A stretch of 64,000 nucleotides of DNA from Nonomuraea turcica. Its GTDB lineage: Bacteria; Actinomycetota; Actinomycetes; Streptosporangiales; Streptosporangiaceae. This document shows positions 1 through 8,816 of the stretch, in pieces. The first letter of the stretch is position 1. The number at the start of each line of letters is the position of its first letter. The notes beneath the pieces are model-generated. The model searched no databases and was not told the DNA's origin. It worked only from the letters and a program-made list of their open reading frames with translations. Both the position numbers and the translations under genes were made by a program. Where the stretch lies: assembly GCF_030718205.1 (NCBI RefSeq), contig NZ_JAUZQF010000024.1, forward strand, positions 113,811 through 177,810, read 5' to 3'.

Positions 1-705
1 GTGGTGGAGGCGGACGTTGTGCTCGGCCCAGCGGGTGCGGAAGTCGGCACTGCGGGTGGACAGCTCGCCGATCAGGTGGGTGAGGTCGTTGTTGTAGGGG
101 TCGCGGCCGGCTTCGGTACGCAGGAGGGCGACGGTGACGTCGGCTGCGGTGTCCCAGTCGGGGTAGAAGTCGGGTCCGGCCGGGTCGAGGAACTGGAAGC
201 GTGCGATGTTGGCCGGCTGGCTTGGTTTGGTGCGCGGGTGTGGGCTCCGGCCGGAGGCGGAGTGTTGGAAGACCGGCCAGTACATGGCGCGGCCGAGGCG
301 GTTGGAGGCCAGGATGTCCATGCGACCGTTGCGGATGATGGCCGGGGCGTCGGTCATGGCGTCCAGCATCCGCTGCAGCCCGGGACGGACCTTGTGAGCG
401 GAACGGCGGGTGCGGGGGCCGGGGCCTGCGGCGCGGGCCAGGTCGAACAGGTGAGCGCGTTCGGCGTCATCGAGCTGGAGGGCTCGGGCGACGGCGTTCA
501 GGACATCCTCGGAGACACCGCTGATGTGGCCCTTTTCGAGACGGGTGTACCACTCGGTGCTCACACCGGCCAGCACGGCGACCTCCTCGCGGCGCAGGCC
601 GGGCACCCGGCGGCGCCCGCCGGGGGCCAGCCCGGCCTGCTGCGGGGTGATCCTGGCACGCCGGCTGGCGAGGAAGTCGCGGATCTCGTCTCGGTTGTCG
701 CGCAC
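1..705 (-). CDS. MmyB-type HTH transcriptional regulator (partial, cut by left edge)
   Basis: About 235 codons read leftwards from a GTG at 705 and run off the window. The first 80 residues form an XRE helix-turn-helix containing RREEVAVLAGVSTEWYTRLE, the usual core of this family. The rest is the MmyB-like ligand-binding domain, seen in MLDAMTDAPAIIRNGRMDIL, in FLDPAGPDFYPDWDTAADV and in WAEHNVRLHH near the cut. Complete members are about 280 residues, so some 45 are missing. These proteins are usually local repressors or activators, often of a neighbouring oxidoreductase, and may bind a small lipid-like ligand. The start is uncertain because the frame stays open upstream, but the GTG begins exactly where the family usually starts. 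Confidence 0.9.
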   Translation of the reverse strand, partial: MRDNRDEIRDFLASRRARITPQQAGLAPGGRRRVPGLRREEVAVLAGVSTEWYTRLEKGHISGVSEDVLNAVARALQLDDAERAHLFDLARAAGPGPRTRRSAHKVRPGLQRMLDAMTDAPAIIRNGRMDILASNRLGRAMYWPVFQHSASGRSPHPRTKPSQPANIARFQFLDPAGPDFYPDWDTAADVTVALLRTEAGRDPYNNDLTHLIGELSTRSADFRTRWAEHNVRLHH

Positions 706-970
706 ATCTTCACTGTATGAAGCGGCCGGGGCGGTATGGGGGTGGAGGTTGTCCCCCCGATAAACGCGACCTCCCGCCCGCGCGATGGAGCCGGTTTTCT
801 AGGTGTTGTCATACGGCGTGATGGCCTGTCGTCAACGAAAGCTGTCACCAGTGCCGCTCGATCAAGAAGCTACTCACCCTCACCTCTGAGGGCCAATCGC
901 TTCCGATCAGGGAACTGCTGCATTCCCGTGCCGCCGAAGTTTTCGGCGCGGACCGCAAGGAGCATCAACG

Positions 971-2125
971 ATGAACACGAAGTCTGATACCGCCGGACAG
1001 ACGATGAAAACGGCATCCGCAGGGCGGAACCGCACACGCCGTGGCCTGATCAAACGGGTCGGCGCCGGCGCCGCCGTACTCGGTGTACTTTTCGCAACAG
1101 GTTTCACTTCGACCGCTCAGGCCGCCACGCCCTCGGCGTCGGTGGCCCCTTCAACGCCGAACCTGCCACCTGGGGACACATCCAACGGTGCGGACAACTT
1201 CTACACCAGCGACAGCGTAACGGTCCAGAAGGTTTCCTTTAAGAACCAGTACCGGATGAACGTCGCGGGGAACCTGTTCGTCCCCAAGAACCTGAATCGC
1301 CGGGCGAAGAATCCGGCGATGGTGGTCGGACATCCCATGGGTGCGGTCAAGGAGCAGAGCGCAAACCTGTATGCCACGAAGATGGCAGAGCGGGGATTCG
1401 TCACCATGTCCCTTGACCTGTCGTTCTGGGGCAAGAGTGACGGCCGGCCTCGCAACGCTGTCTCGCCGGACATCTATGCCGAGGACTTCAGTGCCGCGGT
1501 GGATTTCCTGCGCACCCAGACCTTCGTCGACAAGGAGCGGATCGGTGCGATCGGGATTTGCGGCAGCGGGAGCTTCGTCATCAGTGCAGCCAAGATCGAT
1601 CCGCGTATCAAGGCCGTCGCGACAGTCAGCATGTACGACATGGGCGCCGCCAACCGCAACGGGCTCAGGAAGTCCGTCACCCTCGAGCAGCGAAAGGACA
1701 TCCTCAAGCAGGCAGCGCAACAGCGCGATGTGGAGTTCGCGGGTGGTCAAACCGAATACACCAGCGGAACGCCTGAACAGCTGAATGACAACTCGACTCC
1801 GGTCGAGCGCGAATTCTATGACTTCTACCGCACCGCCAGGGGATACAGCCCGAACACCACGACGCATCCCACGCTCACCAGCAACGTCAAGTTCGTGAAT
1901 TTCTACCCGTTCGCCGACATCGAGACGATCTCTCCCCGCCCGATGCTCTTCATCACGGGAGAGAAGGCTCATTCCAGGGAATTCAGCGAAGAGGCCTACC
2001 GGCTTGCCGGTGAAGCCAAGGAACTGGTGGTTGTTCCCGGCGCCGGTCACGTGGATCTCTACGATCGCGTCAACCTCATCCCCTTCGGCAAGTTGACCAC
2101 GTTCTTCCGGAACAATCTGAAGTGA
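971..2125 (+). CDS. Exported alpha/beta hydrolase with a cysteine nucleophile elbow
   Basis: A 384-residue protein starting at an ATG preceded by AAGGAG. The N terminus carries a twin-arginine-like stretch (RTRRGLIKR, residues 21-29), a hydrophobic segment and an AQA cleavage region near residue 50, so export is expected. The mature part is a dienelactone-hydrolase-like alpha/beta fold. The nucleophile elbow reads GAIGICGSGS with Cys197 where most esterases have Ser, and the catalytic His is probably His360 in VVPGAGHVDLYD. Cys-type elbows are known from dienelactone hydrolase and YcjY-like proteins. The substrate cannot be told. It stands alone, with no operon partner. Confidence 0.85.
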   Translation: MNTKSDTAGQTMKTASAGRNRTRRGLIKRVGAGAAVLGVLFATGFTSTAQAATPSASVAPSTPNLPPGDTSNGADNFYTSDSVTVQKVSFKNQYRMNVAGNLFVPKNLNRRAKNPAMVVGHPMGAVKEQSANLYATKMAERGFVTMSLDLSFWGKSDGRPRNAVSPDIYAEDFSAAVDFLRTQTFVDKERIGAIGICGSGSFVISAAKIDPRIKAVATVSMYDMGAANRNGLRKSVTLEQRKDILKQAAQQRDVEFAGGQTEYTSGTPEQLNDNSTPVEREFYDFYRTARGYSPNTTTHPTLTSNVKFVNFYPFADIETISPRPMLFITGEKAHSREFSEEAYRLAGEAKELVVVPGAGHVDLYDRVNLIPFGKLTTFFRNNLK

Positions 2126-2160
2126 CCCAAGCGTGGCCGAGGGGGAGAACGCGCAGCAAC

Positions 2161-2244
2161 AGCGGTCACGGCGGTCCCTCGCCGGTGCGCCAGGACCTGC
2201 CGAAGCTGATCGACCTGATCCGCAACCGCGGGATCGACCCCGGC
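2161..2244 (+). pseudogene. Remnant of a zinc-dependent alcohol dehydrogenase C terminus
   Basis: Twenty-eight codons read SGHGGPSPVRQDLPKLIDL and then IRNRGIDPG. This matches the C-terminal helix region of zinc alcohol dehydrogenases (GG-x-PVRRYLPELLDLI-x-x-GKIDPG). The frame then loses all similarity, and no catalytic or Rossmann part is present upstream, where the hydrolase gene ends at 2125. It is a short decayed fragment, identified by motif memory only. Confidence 0.45.
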
Positions 2245-2484
2245 ATTCGCACACGGCGGTGCCCGCCCTCCGGCGCTCACGAAAGCGGACGCCCGCGTTC
2301 CCTCGTCCGGTGAACGGCGGAGGCGAGTCGGGCATGGAACCGCTCAACCATCTCGAACGAGGCCAGGTCACCGTGGAGGTGGCCGAGTAGCAGCAGGCTC
2401 CGACCGCTACGGGGCCGATACGGCCGCTACGACGGGGTGACCAGCATCCGAACGAAAGCCACACCCGCCAGGAGAGAACACGAT

Positions 2485-3252
2485 ATGAACCCCACCTACG
2501 ACTTCACCGGCCAGGTCGCCCTCGTCACCGGAGCCGGCTCCGGGATGGGGCTGGCCACCGCCAGCGCCTTCGCTGAGTCCGGGGCCGCCGTCGCCCTCAC
2601 CGACATCAACGCAGAGGCCCTGAACACAGCTGCCAAGGACCTCACCGAGGCAGGCCACCGCGTCCTCGCCCTCACATGCGACGTCAGCGACGAGGACCAG
2701 GTCGCCGCCGCCGTCGACCGCACCGTCGAGACCTTCGGCCGCCTCGACATGGCTTACAACAACGCGGGCATCCAGATCCCGCCGAGCGACGCCGCCGACG
2801 AACCCGCCGAAAGGTTCGACCGCGTCAACGCCATCAACCTGCGCGGCGTCTGGGCGTGCATGAAGCACGAACTGCGGCACATGCGCGCACAAGGCAGCGG
2901 CGCCATCGTCAACTGCTCCTCCCTCGGCGGCCTTGTCGGCCTCCCCGGCCGTGCCTCCTACCACGCTTCCAAACACGGAGTCATCGGCCTGACCACCAGC
3001 GCCGCCCTCGAATACGCCCCACGCGGCATCCGCATCAACGCCGTCTGCCCTGGCCCCATCGACACCCCCATGGTCAGCGACATGATCGCCAAGGGCGAGC
3101 TCGACCGCGCCGAGGCCGAAGCCAACCAGCCCATCAACCGGCTCGGGACCGCCGAGGAGATCGCCCAAGCCGTCCTGTGGCTGTGCAGCCCCGGAGCCGG
3201 CTTCGTCATCGGCGTCGCCCTTCCCGTCGATGGCGGCTACGTCGCCCGATGA
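2485..3252 (+). CDS. Short-chain dehydrogenase/reductase (SDR)
   Basis: A 255-residue classical SDR. The start is the ATG at 2485 because AGGAGA lies 9 bases before it; the frame is open further upstream but without a ribosome site. Visible motifs are the cofactor loop TGAGSGMG (residues 14-21), NNAG after beta-4, the catalytic Tyr and Lys in YHASKHG, and PGPIDTPM after the active site. An acidic residue follows beta-2 (ALTDINAEAL), which favours NAD(H) over NADP(H). Such proteins oxidise or reduce alcohol and ketone groups on small molecules. It is apparently monocistronic, so the substrate is unknown. Confidence 0.9.
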   Translation: MNPTYDFTGQVALVTGAGSGMGLATASAFAESGAAVALTDINAEALNTAAKDLTEAGHRVLALTCDVSDEDQVAAAVDRTVETFGRLDMAYNNAGIQIPPSDAADEPAERFDRVNAINLRGVWACMKHELRHMRAQGSGAIVNCSSLGGLVGLPGRASYHASKHGVIGLTTSAALEYAPRGIRINAVCPGPIDTPMVSDMIAKGELDRAEAEANQPINRLGTAEEIAQAVLWLCSPGAGFVIGVALPVDGGYVAR

Positions 3253-3582
3253 ATTCCTCAACGCTGAGGAAGGGACTCGGCGCAGGCTGCTGGTTATCCT
3301 CTCCGAGCAGGTGGCCGACATTTTCGTACTGCCCAACCCGCCCGAACTGCTGATCGCGTTGTTCTTCGCGTGCGCGGCGCTGGCCTGGGCGCGCTGGGCG
3401 GCGGCCATGACACCGCGCACGGCTTGAGAGAAGCGGTCGGCGGCCTGGTCGGGATCGGGCCGGCTGGCGTCCAACCAGGCGATGACGGCCTCGATGGTGA
3501 GCGGCCGGCAGCGCACGGCCGGAGATGCTGACGTTCAGTAAGCCAGGCAGGCGCCGGTTTCACAGTGGACCGGTAGGCGCTG
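3253..3582. other. Intergenic stretch, nothing supported
   Basis: These 330 bases lie between two converging genes. A minus-strand frame containing LTIEAVIAWLDASRPDPDQA looks protein-like over about 50 residues but has no ribosome site and no recognised family, so it may be a remnant. No clear terminator was found. Confidence 0.4.
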
Positions 3583-4764
3583 TCACGCGGCGGCCGCCTT
3601 GATCAGCGCGGTCGCCGCCGTCTCGATGTCCGCAGGCGTGCTCCAGCGGCCCAGTGACAGCCGCACTGTCGCGAGGGCGCGGGCGGTGTCCAGCCCCATG
3701 GCGGTCAGGACCGGGGAGGGGGTGTGGGTGCCGCTGTGGCAGGCCGACCCGGTGGAGGCCGCGATCTCCGGCGCCGCCGCGAGTAGTTCGTGCCCGAGGA
3801 CGCCGTCGATGCCGACGTTCAGGGTGTTCGGCAGCCGGCACTCGACGGGACCGTTGAGGTGCACCCGGCCGGGTAGACCGTCGGCCAGCCTCTGGTGGAG
3901 GTCGTCGCGCAGGGCGGCCAGGCGGGCGGGCCCGCCGTCGGCGAGGTCGCGGGCGGCGAGGTCGGCGGCAGTGCCGAGGGCCACGGCCAGGGCGACGTTC
4001 TCGGTGCCGGCGCGCAGGCCGCGTTCCTGGCCGCCGCCGTAGACGACCGGCTCCAGGGTCACGCCGTCGCGTACGTACAGGGCGGCGGCGCCCTTGGGCG
4101 CGTACATCTTGTGCCCGGCCATGGTGAGCAGGTCCACGCCCAGCGCCTCGACATCGAGGGCGATCTTCCCGACGGCCTGGGCGGCGTCGCAGTGCAGCAG
4201 CGCGCCATGCTGGTGGGCGAGGGCGGCGAGGTCGTGGATCGGTTGCAGGGCGCCGGTCTCGTTGTTGGCGGCCATCACCGACACCAACACCGTGTCCTCG
4301 TCCAAGGCGGCGGCCAGCGCGGCCGGGCCCACCAGCCCGTCGCCGTCGACCGGCAGCACCGTCACCCGAGCGCCGTGCAGGCGTTCCAGCGCGCGGCAGG
4401 TCTGCAGCACGGCCGGGTGCTCGGTGGCCTGGGTGACCACGTGCGGGCGCGGGCGGCCGGACGCGATGACGGCGCCGCGCAGGGCGAGCAGGTCGGCCTC
4501 CGAACCGGAGGCGGTGAACACGACCTCGCGCGGGTGCGCGCCGATCAGCGCGGCGACCTGGCCTCGGGCGTGCTCGAGTGCCGCGCGCGGTTGCTCGCCG
4601 TAGGGATGGTTGCTGGAAGGGTTGCCGAACAGGTCCGTCAGGTGCGCTGCCATCGCCTCGGCCACCCGCGGGTCGACGGGAGTGGTGGCGTTGTAGTCCA
4701 GGTAGACCGGCCCGCCGGCCAGCCCGGGGTGAAGGGGCGCCTGCAGGGCCGGGCGGTTGGTCAT
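3583..4764 (-). CDS. Cysteine desulfurase (PLP-dependent, NifS/IscS-like)
   Basis: A 393-residue class V aminotransferase-fold enzyme that removes sulfur from cysteine to form a protein persulfide and alanine. The ATG at 4764 has AGGAG seven bases upstream and overlaps the stop of the preceding rhodanese frame (ATGA), so the two were co-translated. Motifs are YLDYNATTPVDPRV at the N terminus, the PLP lysine in AGHKMYAPKG (Lys219), RAGTEN, and the catalytic cysteine in STGSACHSG (Cys342). Coupling to a rhodanese suggests persulfide handling rather than Fe-S cluster assembly, since no scaffold gene is nearby. The upstream partner is broken, so expression of this gene may have changed. Confidence 0.93.
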   Translation of the reverse strand: MTNRPALQAPLHPGLAGGPVYLDYNATTPVDPRVAEAMAAHLTDLFGNPSSNHPYGEQPRAALEHARGQVAALIGAHPREVVFTASGSEADLLALRGAVIASGRPRPHVVTQATEHPAVLQTCRALERLHGARVTVLPVDGDGLVGPAALAAALDEDTVLVSVMAANNETGALQPIHDLAALAHQHGALLHCDAAQAVGKIALDVEALGVDLLTMAGHKMYAPKGAAALYVRDGVTLEPVVYGGGQERGLRAGTENVALAVALGTAADLAARDLADGGPARLAALRDDLHQRLADGLPGRVHLNGPVECRLPNTLNVGIDGVLGHELLAAAPEIAASTGSACHSGTHTPSPVLTAMGLDTARALATVRLSLGRWSTPADIETAATALIKAAAA

Positions 4765-4967
4765 GCCGGCGCTCCTGCCTCGATGGGCAGCTCGGACAGC
4801 CGCCATTCCAGCATGCCGCCGCTGAGGCGGATCGCGCGCCGTCCGCGGTCGGTCAGCAAGCGCACCGCATCGTAGGCGAGCACGCAGTATTCGCCGCGAC
4901 AGTATACGACGATCTCGCTGTTCTCGAGCAGCTCGTTGATCCGGTCGGCCAGCTCGGTGACCGGGCC
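4761..4967 (-). pseudogene. C-terminal stump of a rhodanese (probably an ArsR-rhodanese fusion)
   Basis: The last 68 codons, from VTELADRINELL onward, are the end of a rhodanese domain. The active-site loop is intact in VVYCRGEYCVLAYDAV, followed by GGMLEWRLSELPIE. In actinomycetes this exact type is usually the C-terminal half of an ArsR-rhodanese fusion regulator next to sulfur genes. The ArsR half and the start of the rhodanese are missing: upstream of codon GPV the frame turns into an IS5-type transposase scrap. The stop overlaps the desulfurase start. Without an N terminus it is very unlikely to be functional. Confidence 0.75.
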
Positions 4968-5048
4968 CGCGGCCTTGACGAGCAGGTGGAGTTTGGTGGT
5001 CAGTTCGCCGCGGGAACGTCCGAGCGCCTGCCGGTTTCGCGATTGCTT
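4968..5048 (-). mobile_element. IS5-family transposase scrap fused to the rhodanese stump
   Basis: Twenty-seven codons contain NRQALGRSRGELTTKLHLL, which corresponds to the hallmark ALGRSRGGLTTKIHL block of actinomycete IS5-group DDE transposases. The block is in frame with the following rhodanese codons. The remainder of the insertion sequence is absent, consistent with an insertion followed by deletion. The transposase end at the right edge of the window appears to belong to the same broad IS5 group. Confidence 0.7.
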
Positions 5049-5193
5049 CGTATCGATCGTCCCGCCGTCGTCCGGCCGTGGGACCAGCGATGACCTGGTG
5101 GGTTCCGTGCCGGGCGGTCCGGCGATCGTGGTGGGTCGGGAGCTGCGGGTCCCCCCATCAGATGGGAGGACATCGCCGCGGCGCACGGTGGGG

Positions 5194-5562
5194 TCAGCAG
5201 CGCCGCCAGCCGTCGTAGGTCGGGCGCAGGCCGATGCGGTCGAACGTCGAGGAGCCGGTCGTGCCGTACGGAACCCAGATGCAGGGGCCGTCCGAGGCGC
5301 CGGAGACGATGATTTTGACGTAGTCGAGTCCGGTGCCGCCAGAGCAGTTGTACCAGGTGCCGTAGATGGTGGAGGAGGCGCTGCTCTTCCGGATCGTCCC
5401 TCCGGTGCCGCCATCGCCGCGTCCCAGACAGGGGTTCGGTTCTGCGGCCGCGGGTCCGGCGGCCACCAGGACCGGTGCGCACACCGTCATGGCGGCGACC
5501 AGGACGGGAACGACCTTCTTGGCGGCGCCCCGGATGCGGCGGCGGTTCGGCGTTCCAAGCAT
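5194..5562 (-). CDS. Small secreted cysteine-containing protein, function unknown
   Basis: A 122-residue protein with AAGGAG eight bases before its ATG. Residues 1-41 form a signal peptide (RRRIRGAAKK, then a hydrophobic run, then GPAAA). The mature part of about 80 residues has four cysteines, one near the start (EPNPC), two in the middle (WYNC and GPC) and one as the last residue (WRRC), which suggests two disulfides. It is Gly/Ser/Thr-rich. No family was recognised beyond small secreted actinomycete proteins. It stands alone, followed downstream by the rhodanese remnant. Confidence 0.75.
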   Translation of the reverse strand: MLGTPNRRRIRGAAKKVVPVLVAAMTVCAPVLVAAGPAAAEPNPCLGRGDGGTGGTIRKSSASSTIYGTWYNCSGGTGLDYVKIIVSGASDGPCIWVPYGTTGSSTFDRIGLRPTYDGWRRC

Positions 5563-5800
5563 GCTCGTACTCCTTCACGGGACACGATGAGGTTGGTGCA
5601 TTCGTGAACGCGAGACGTGCTGGACGTATCGTTCATTGCCGGTGCGGGCTTGTCCAGCCGTGGCCATTCGGCGAACCGAGCGCACCGGGCCTACGTCATT
5701 TGTGCGCGAGCGACACGCGCGCATCCCGGAACGGCTGTCTGACGAGCTCCAGCGTCACAGACATCGGCCACCAGGTGCTTAGCGATGCGGAGGGGACAGC

Positions 5801-5926
5801 TCGCCGTCCCGGTGGATCCAGGAGCAGCGGCTCGACAAGGCCGCCCGGCTCCTCGCCGACCCGCGCCACGCAGCCCGCACCGTCACGGACACCGCCTTCG
5901 GCGTCGGCTTCAAGGACGCCTCGCAC
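5801..5926 (+). pseudogene. Remnant of an AraC-family DNA-binding domain
   Basis: The frame reads SRWIQEQRLDKAARLLAD and then TVTDTAFGVGFKDASH. This is the helix-turn-helix stretch of AraC regulators, normally WIQEQRLEAARRDLADP...TVADIAARWGFGDASHFSR. There is no ligand domain upstream, no start codon with a ribosome site, and the frame diverges after DASH. It is a fragment of about 42 codons. Confidence 0.65.
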
Positions 5927-6297
5927 CGCCGGCCCCTCCCGCCACCGGCGCTGAACCGTAGGTGTGCGTTGGGACGGACCACCGCCCCGGCGGGCTGTTG
6001 CCCGAGCATCTGAGGCGCGGCGGATCACCGCCGTGCAGCAGCGTCAGCCCGTGCCCAGCGCCACCAGGTTGACCACAGTGCAGGGGTAGGAGGGAACGGC
6101 CTGGCAGTTGCTCGCCGCCAATCCGGGCAGGAAGGGCAGTGGGCGCCGTCTGGACACGGTGCCCGACCCACGCGACGCGGGTGGGCCCCGGGGCAGGTCA
6201 GGCCTTTGGTGAAGAAGGACGGAGGCTGCGGCCAATAGATGGTAGACCGTTGTGACGGTCGAGAAACTCACCTGCCGAGCGCCAGCCGGGAAGAGGT

Positions 6298-6867
6298 ATG
6301 GAGTCCGATCTAGAGCCGTCAGATGCCGTTGTGATCGAGAAGTCTCGACATGACCCCGAGCACTTCTCCCAGATCTTCAACCGCTACTTCTCCCAGATTC
6401 ATGGCTATGTCGCGTCGCGGCTGGGGTCGGCGAACGCCGACGACATCGCGGCCGAAGCATTCCTTATCGGTTTCACGGGTCGCCATCGCTACGATTTAAG
6501 CTGGCCGTCTGCGCGTCCATGGTTGTACGGCATTGCGACCAACCTCATTCGGCAGCACCGGAGAAGTGAAATCCGCAGATATCGAGCCTTGGCGCGGGCG
6601 AGCCCGGGTGACGACTTCGACGAATGGGTCGAACAGGCTACAGAACGCTTATCCGCGCAGCGTATGCTCCCCAGCCTCAGCGCGGGACTGGCACAGCTGT
6701 CACAGGCGGATCGCGATGTGCTGCTGCTGGTGGCCTACGAGCAGCTGAGCTACCAGGAGATCGCGCTGGCCCTGCGCATTCCGGCCGGCACTGTGGGTTC
6801 TCGACTGAATCGCGCACGACGGCGCCTTCGTCAAGCACTGCAACATTCCGAACCGGCCAAGAGGTGA
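6298..6867 (+). CDS. RNA polymerase ECF-type sigma factor
   Basis: A 189-residue sigma-70 family protein. Region 2 is seen in FNRYFSQIHGYVASRLG and RPWLYGIATNLIRQHRR, and region 4 in LSYQEIALALRIPAGTVGSR followed by LNRARRRLRQAL. The start is an ATG after GGAAGAGG. Region 3 is lacking, as in extracytoplasmic-function factors. The next gene begins four bases after the stop and encodes a single-pass membrane protein of the type usually paired with this sigma class, so the pair probably responds to an envelope or external signal. No obvious autoregulatory promoter was identified. Confidence 0.92.
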   Translation: MESDLEPSDAVVIEKSRHDPEHFSQIFNRYFSQIHGYVASRLGSANADDIAAEAFLIGFTGRHRYDLSWPSARPWLYGIATNLIRQHRRSEIRRYRALARASPGDDFDEWVEQATERLSAQRMLPSLSAGLAQLSQADRDVLLLVAYEQLSYQEIALALRIPAGTVGSRLNRARRRLRQALQHSEPAKR

Positions 6868-6871
6868 AGCC

Positions 6872-7633
6872 ATGGATGAGCTGAGGTTACTCAAAGACTA
6901 CCGTGACTCGCTGCCTCCGCCGTCAGACCTCGTCATGGCACAGGCACAGCGACGACTCACCGCTGAAATGGAAGCGGCGGCCACTCTCAGTGCGAATCGT
7001 CACCAGCGCCCGCGTCTTGGGCGGCAATTCCCCGACGGGAGACCGCACCGGCTCTGGTCGGCGAAATTCATGGTCACCGGCGGTGTCGCTGCCACCGCAA
7101 TCCTGGTGATCGTCGCCTTCGCCGCCCTTGACGTTCTTCAAGCTCGTACCGCCTACGCCGTGGAGCGCAGGCCGGATGGCACCCTTGCCATTCACATCCG
7201 AGAACCCACCGAACCCCAGGGCCTTGAGGACAAGTTGCTGACGCTCGGCGTGAACGCGTCCATCACCTACGCGTCGCATCCCGGCCGCTGCACAAACGAG
7301 CCTCGCGGGAGGATGGCCGAGCAGCAGCCAGAAGTCATCGAACACCCCTGGGCACATGACCCGAATCCGACCACGAGATTCGGCGAATGGGTCTTCATCC
7401 TTCATCCGGACCGGATACAGCCAGGTCAGACGCTGATCTGGAACATAGTCTTCGACGAGAACTCACTGTTAAGCGAGGAAGAGTACGCGAAAGTACACGA
7501 ACAACAGCGGCAGCAGCAGGGCTGGAGGCGCGCGCAAAGCGTATCCATGAGCAACTACCTCATCGACGGCTCTGCCCAACCCTGCGCATGGGTCGACTAT
7601 CCTGCACACACTCCGACCCCGCTCCGGAGCTAG
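6872..7633 (+). CDS. CU044_5270-type membrane protein, partner of the sigma factor
   Basis: A 253-residue protein following the sigma gene at a four-base gap, with GAGGTGAAGCC as ribosome site. Residues 1-65 are cytoplasmic and start with the typical MDELRLLKDYRDSLPPPSD. One membrane span follows at about residues 66-92 (FMVTGGVAATAILVIVAFAA). The rest is an outside domain with two cysteines, one in GRCTNEPRG and one in AQPCAWVDY. The order and N terminus fit the CU044_5270 family, which sits downstream of ECF sigma factors in Streptosporangiales and may act like an anti-sigma factor. No zinc anti-sigma motif is seen, so regulation of the sigma factor is inferred from context only. Confidence 0.8.
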   Translation: MDELRLLKDYRDSLPPPSDLVMAQAQRRLTAEMEAAATLSANRHQRPRLGRQFPDGRPHRLWSAKFMVTGGVAATAILVIVAFAALDVLQARTAYAVERRPDGTLAIHIREPTEPQGLEDKLLTLGVNASITYASHPGRCTNEPRGRMAEQQPEVIEHPWAHDPNPTTRFGEWVFILHPDRIQPGQTLIWNIVFDENSLLSEEEYAKVHEQQRQQQGWRRAQSVSMSNYLIDGSAQPCAWVDYPAHTPTPLRS

Positions 7634-7914
7634 CTCACGGGAATTGCCGCCAGTCCGTCCGGCCAGGAGTTCGCCCGCGCCACGGCTTCCCGATCCCGCA
7701 GGAGCAGAGCGTGTCAACGGGCACCTCAGCTCCTCGACGTCGTCCCCAAGGTAGGCCGCCAGCGAGGCGCTCGACTCCAAGCGCTGTTGGGTGCAGCTCG
7801 TTCTGAGGTACAGCCGACCTCGTTGGTACATGGACCCTCCCTCCGCGGCGTCGTCGGCGCGATCAACCACGAGTCGGTATGAAGCCGCAGGTTGATGTGT
7901 GCCATTCTCGCGAC
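7634..7914. promoter_or_regulatory. Intergenic region with possible leaderless promoter of the methyltransferase
   Basis: No gene is seen in these 281 bases. Just before the ATG at 7915 lies GCCATTCTCGCGAC with no ribosome site. CATTCT resembles a -10 box about seven bases from the start, so the transcript may begin at the start codon. The same arrangement precedes the haemoglobin gene at 17090. Confidence 0.35.
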
Positions 7915-8751
7915 ATGACCGAGTTTGAGACGACTCCGAGCCGGGACGGACTCGCCCTGAACCGCGCGTTGTGGGATGTGCGAGCCCACGTGCATGGTTC
8001 GACCGCTGCTGACCGGTTCTATGATGTCGAAACCTTCCTGGCCGGGCGGCAGACACTGTGTGCACTGGAACGGGAGCTGGCCGGCGAAGTGGTAGGGAAG
8101 GACCTCCTGCACCTACAGTGCCACTTCGGCCTGGACACTCTCAGCTGGGCACGGCTGGGCGCCCGCGTCACCGGCGTGGACTTCTCCCCGGTAGCGATCG
8201 CCCGGGCACGAGAGCTGGCCGAGCGCGCTGGTCTCACGGCCACCTTCGTCGAGGCCGACACCCAGCGGTTGCCCGCTACCTTGGCCGGCAGGTTCGAGGT
8301 GGTGGTGGCCACCTATGGGGTGCTGTGCTGGATCGCCGAGCTCGATGCCTGGATGCGTGGGGCGTCCATGGCGCTGCGGCCCGGCGGGAGCCTGATCCTG
8401 GTGGACATGCATCCGGCGTACCAGATCCTGGCCACGATCGATCCACTAGTCGCCGACTGGCCGTACGGCGGCGGCGAACCCCAGGTGGAGACGGTCACTG
8501 GCACGTACGCCGATGCCGGGTTGCGCCTGCCGGTTCAGCAGACGGTCCAGTACCCGTACTCGCTGGGCGAGATCGTGACCGCCGCCGCGCAGGCTGGGCT
8601 TGTCGTGACGCACCTGGGCGAGCACGTCGCGACAGACATCGATCCCCGCAACCTCCTGCATCCGGATGAGGACAACCTGTATCGGCTGCGCTTCGGGGAC
8701 TCCCACCTGCCCATCCTGTACTCGCTGCGCGCGATGTTGCCTCATGTCTGA
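7915..8751 (+). CDS. Class I SAM-dependent methyltransferase
   Basis: A 278-residue protein. Motif I is in DLLHLQCHFGLDTLSWARLG, followed by the acidic SAM ribose contact in VTGVDFSPVAIARAR and the post-I motif FVEADTQRLP. The N-terminal LNRALWDVRAHVHG and the C-terminal YPYSLGEIVTAAAQAGL fit a common actinomycete family annotated as class I SAM-dependent methyltransferase. ATG 7915 was preferred to the in-frame ATG 7879 because family members begin shortly before the LNRALWD block. The methyl acceptor is unknown and no linked pathway gene is present. Confidence 0.85.
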   Translation: MTEFETTPSRDGLALNRALWDVRAHVHGSTAADRFYDVETFLAGRQTLCALERELAGEVVGKDLLHLQCHFGLDTLSWARLGARVTGVDFSPVAIARARELAERAGLTATFVEADTQRLPATLAGRFEVVVATYGVLCWIAELDAWMRGASMALRPGGSLILVDMHPAYQILATIDPLVADWPYGGGEPQVETVTGTYADAGLRLPVQQTVQYPYSLGEIVTAAAQAGLVVTHLGEHVATDIDPRNLLHPDEDNLYRLRFGDSHLPILYSLRAMLPHV

Positions 8752-8816
8752 ACTGCGTATCCGCACAGGTACGGGATCGCCTAACTAGTGTCCTGAGTCA
8801 GGATTCGCGCCAAAAC

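Noticed and set aside
1151..2464. 437-codon minus-strand frame
   Set aside because: Antisense to the alpha/beta hydrolase, which has a signal peptide, ribosome site and catalytic motifs.
3230..3427. Small membrane-like protein on the plus strand after the SDR
   Set aside because: It overlaps the SDR end without a ribosome site, and its hydrophobic look is produced by GC-rich reading of the opposite frame.
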